DNA of 14,102 bases from an uncultured Anaerolineae bacterium. Its GTDB lineage: Bacteria > Chloroflexota > Anaerolineae > Anaerolineales > Villigracilaceae. Location of the stretch: contig CAINXK010000455.1 of the NCBI GenBank assembly GCA_903854805.1, forward strand, positions 1-14,102. The letters run 5' to 3'. Under the pieces are notes generated by a model. That model was not told the origin of the DNA. It saw only the letters and a program-made list of their open reading frames with translations, and ran no database searches. Below are positions 12,842 through 14,102 of the stretch, piece by piece; position 1 is the stretch's first letter; every line of letters begins with the position of its first letter. Made by a program: the position numbers and the translations under genes.

Positions 12842-13654
12842 TTAACCACCAATTCCCTTCAAGAGCACGCCAACTATATACGCCACACCCGCCGCCAGGC
12901 CACCCACAACCAGCATTTCAAAGCCACTGCGGAAAGGGTTGAGCTTGGTGACCAATACTTTGGCAGCACCCAACCCAAAGAGCGCCAGCCCTGAAAGGAT
13001 CATCGAAATTGGAAAGGCGGCCTGCCTTGGAATGGAAATTGCCAGCCCTAGCAAGTAGATGAGCATCGGCACAGAGCCCGCAACTACAAATGACGCGAAG
13101 GTCACCAACGCATTGACGAGTGGATTACTTTCATCCTTCATCATGCCCAATTCGTCAATCATCATCGCCTGCACCCATAGGGTTGGCTCGCGGCTCTGAA
13201 TTTCCACCAACTGCTTTGCATCGTTTTCACTGTAACCTCGCTGACGATAGACCTCGAATAGCTCGGCCCGCTCTCCATCCGGAAAGTGCTCCACCTCCCA
13301 GGCCTCGCGCTGCCATTCCTTGCGGTAATACTCTTGCTCGCTTTTAACCGATAGATAAGCTCCGGTTGCCATAGAAAAACCATCTGCAAACAGGTTTGCC
13401 AGCCCAAGGATCAGAATAATGGGCGTTCCCAGTTGTGCACCTGCGACGCCACTGACCACTGCAAAAGTGGTGATGATCCCGTCCAACCCGCCATAAACCA
13501 TTTCGCCGAGGTACTGACTTCCCAGGCCGCCATGCTGTTCACTGGCTTGAACAATGGCTTTGTGGGAATGGGCCTGCGCAGCCTTGTGTGTATCTCCCTG
13601 TGCAAAAGCCTTGCGCGCTTCTTCCAATCGTTTGGAAATTCCCATAATTCTCAC
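12842..13654 (-). CDS. VIT1/CCC1-family Fe2+/Mn2+ transporter
   Basis: About 270 residues, with a hydrophilic, histidine-containing N-terminus (1-45). The family's first transmembrane block follows: 'EMVYGGLDGIITTFAVVSGVAGAQLG' and 'GLANLFADGFSMATGAYLSVKSEQEYY' (about 50-110). A cytoplasmic acidic region comes next, with E/D-rich helices (111-175), where yeast-CCC1/plant-VIT1 relatives bind metal. Three C-terminal helices complete the protein. Family members move Fe2+ or Mn2+ out of the cytoplasm. The start is uncertain: GTG at 13654 or ATG at 13645, three codons later, behind AAGTGAGA. It is transcribed alone on the minus strand. Iron export would fit a heme-centred neighbourhood, but a functional link is not shown. 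Confidence 0.9.
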   Translation of the reverse strand: MRIMGISKRLEEARKAFAQGDTHKAAQAHSHKAIVQASEQHGGLGSQYLGEMVYGGLDGIITTFAVVSGVAGAQLGTPIILILGLANLFADGFSMATGAYLSVKSEQEYYRKEWQREAWEVEHFPDGERAELFEVYRQRGYSENDAKQLVEIQSREPTLWVQAMMIDELGMMKDESNPLVNALVTFASFVVAGSVPMLIYLLGLAISIPRQAAFPISMILSGLALFGLGAAKVLVTKLNPFRSGFEMLVVGGLAAGVAYIVGVLLKGIGG

Positions 13655-14025
13655 TTTCTTTCATAGCACATACGGACCAGGATGTTATTCTTGAGCACTA
13701 ACGGGTGATAAAAGCTACTCTTGCAAGCAATGGTACCAGAATAAGCAAGTTTGGATCTATCAATTTTTGCAGCATCTACTCGCAGAGAACCTGAAATTCA
13801 TTGACTGGATAGGGACCATTGATATCCAGCCTGATGACACCGAAAGCGATACATGCTTGACTACCATCGGCAGAATGCGTGCGGAGTGCTGTGGCGAACA
13901 ATTGGCCAAAATGGTCTAAAAAAAATGTATTTTCCGTGCTGTAGACATACCCGGTATTCTTCAACAGCGTGTCCGCCAATAAGGTATGGCGTTCTCAAGA
14001 AAGCTTGACAGCTAGACAAAAAGAC
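13655..14025. other. Intergenic stretch with possible gene remnant
   Basis: About 370 bases without a confident gene. Two overlapping open frames cross it on opposite strands. The minus frame is 13979-13776, with only a TTG start, and contains 'YSTENTFFLDHFGQLFATAL' and 'INGPYPVNEFQVL'. The plus frame runs 13695-13919 with no ATG near its start and contains 'QVWIYQFLQHLLAENLKFIDW'. Both read as protein-like, so one is probably an eroded fragment; I recognise neither. The VIT-type gene's promoter should lie in the left part. A run of eight A residues occurs at about 13918-13925. Confidence 0.3.
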
Positions 14026-14072
14026 CCTTCTCGGTAAAATTGGTGTCGCCAGACAACCAACAACCGAGGAGG
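14026..14072 (+). promoter_or_regulatory. Hairpin that would hide the ribosome binding site of the last gene
   Basis: CCTTCTCGGT (14026-14035) pairs with ACCGAGGAGG (14063-14072), ten pairs with one G-U. The inner bases TTGGTGTC and GACAACCAA can extend the stem across a GCCA loop with one bulge. The right arm contains the GAGGAGG ribosome binding site that serves the ATG at 14079. Such structures block translation of read-through transcripts, as known for some insertion sequences (for example IS10). Confidence 0.5.
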
Positions 14073-14078
14073 ATCGAT

Positions 14079-14102
14079 ATGGAGTATAGCACGCTCAAGC
14101 CG
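14079..14102 (+). CDS. Start of an unidentified gene (eight codons only)
   Basis: ATG at 14079 opens MEYSTLKP to the window edge, with a perfect GAGGAGG ribosome binding site at 14066-14072, six bases upstream. Too short to classify. The RBS-hiding hairpin in front and the degraded sequence before it make a transposase a fair guess, no more. Confidence 0.45.

Noticed and set aside
1..14102. tRNA or rRNA genes
   Set aside because: No cloverleaf-like GGTTCGA-type arm with matching stems and no conserved rRNA segments were seen on either strand; a covariance-model search was not possible.

Overview
The window looks like a chromosomal accessory region of a free-living bacterium. The protein style, the transposase type, TTG starts and a HlyD-type adaptor suit a Chloroflexota (Anaerolineae-like) genome, but that assignment is an inference from reading alone. 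Most of 1311-10765 is visibly GC-rich. The left end (1-1300), the two ATPase genes (10879-12733) and the right end are more AT-rich.

Layout. (1) 1-325: N-terminal part of an insertion-sequence transposase on the minus strand, cut by the window edge. (2) 326-1053: mostly non-coding, with a terminator-like hairpin, a perfect operator-like palindrome (833-850), a second large inverted repeat (860-901) and a 31-codon remnant that copies the start of the gene at 1311. (3) 1054-5941: a tight plus-strand membrane operon. It encodes an 81-residue PepSY-TM-like protein, an eight-helix membrane protein, a histidine-rich 491-residue protein resembling heme-copper oxidase/NO reductase large subunits, a lipoprotein with a formylglycine-generating-enzyme fold, heme O synthase (ctaB) and a four-helix membrane protein. 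(4) 5944-7158, minus strand: a Crp/Fnr-type regulator and an isoprenylcysteine-methyltransferase-like membrane protein. (5) 7213-12733, plus strand: promoter, palindromic operator and leader terminator, then a four-helix membrane protein, a TetR-family regulator, an ABC-2 permease, a HlyD-type adaptor and two ABC ATPases. This matches the E. coli YbhFGSR/CecR-type exporter, with YbhF split into two genes and only one permease. (6) 12842-13654, minus strand: a VIT1/CCC1-type iron/manganese transporter. (7) 13655-14102: degraded sequence, then a hairpin hiding the ribosome binding site of a gene that starts eight codons before the window end, perhaps another transposase.

How it may work together. 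The same 16-bp dyad, TACGAC-N4-GTCGTA, lies upstream of both plus-strand operons. The simplest reading is that the TetR protein at 7734 represses its own exporter operon and also the heme-protein operon at 1054-5941. The second operon combines a candidate new or divergent member of the heme-copper oxidase superfamily, its own heme O synthase, a FGE-fold lipoprotein reminiscent of NirV, and an adjacent Crp/Fnr regulator without the FNR cysteine set. That suggests a respiratory or detoxifying (O2 or NO) membrane complex. The function is inferred; no catalytic assignment can be proven from the sequence alone.
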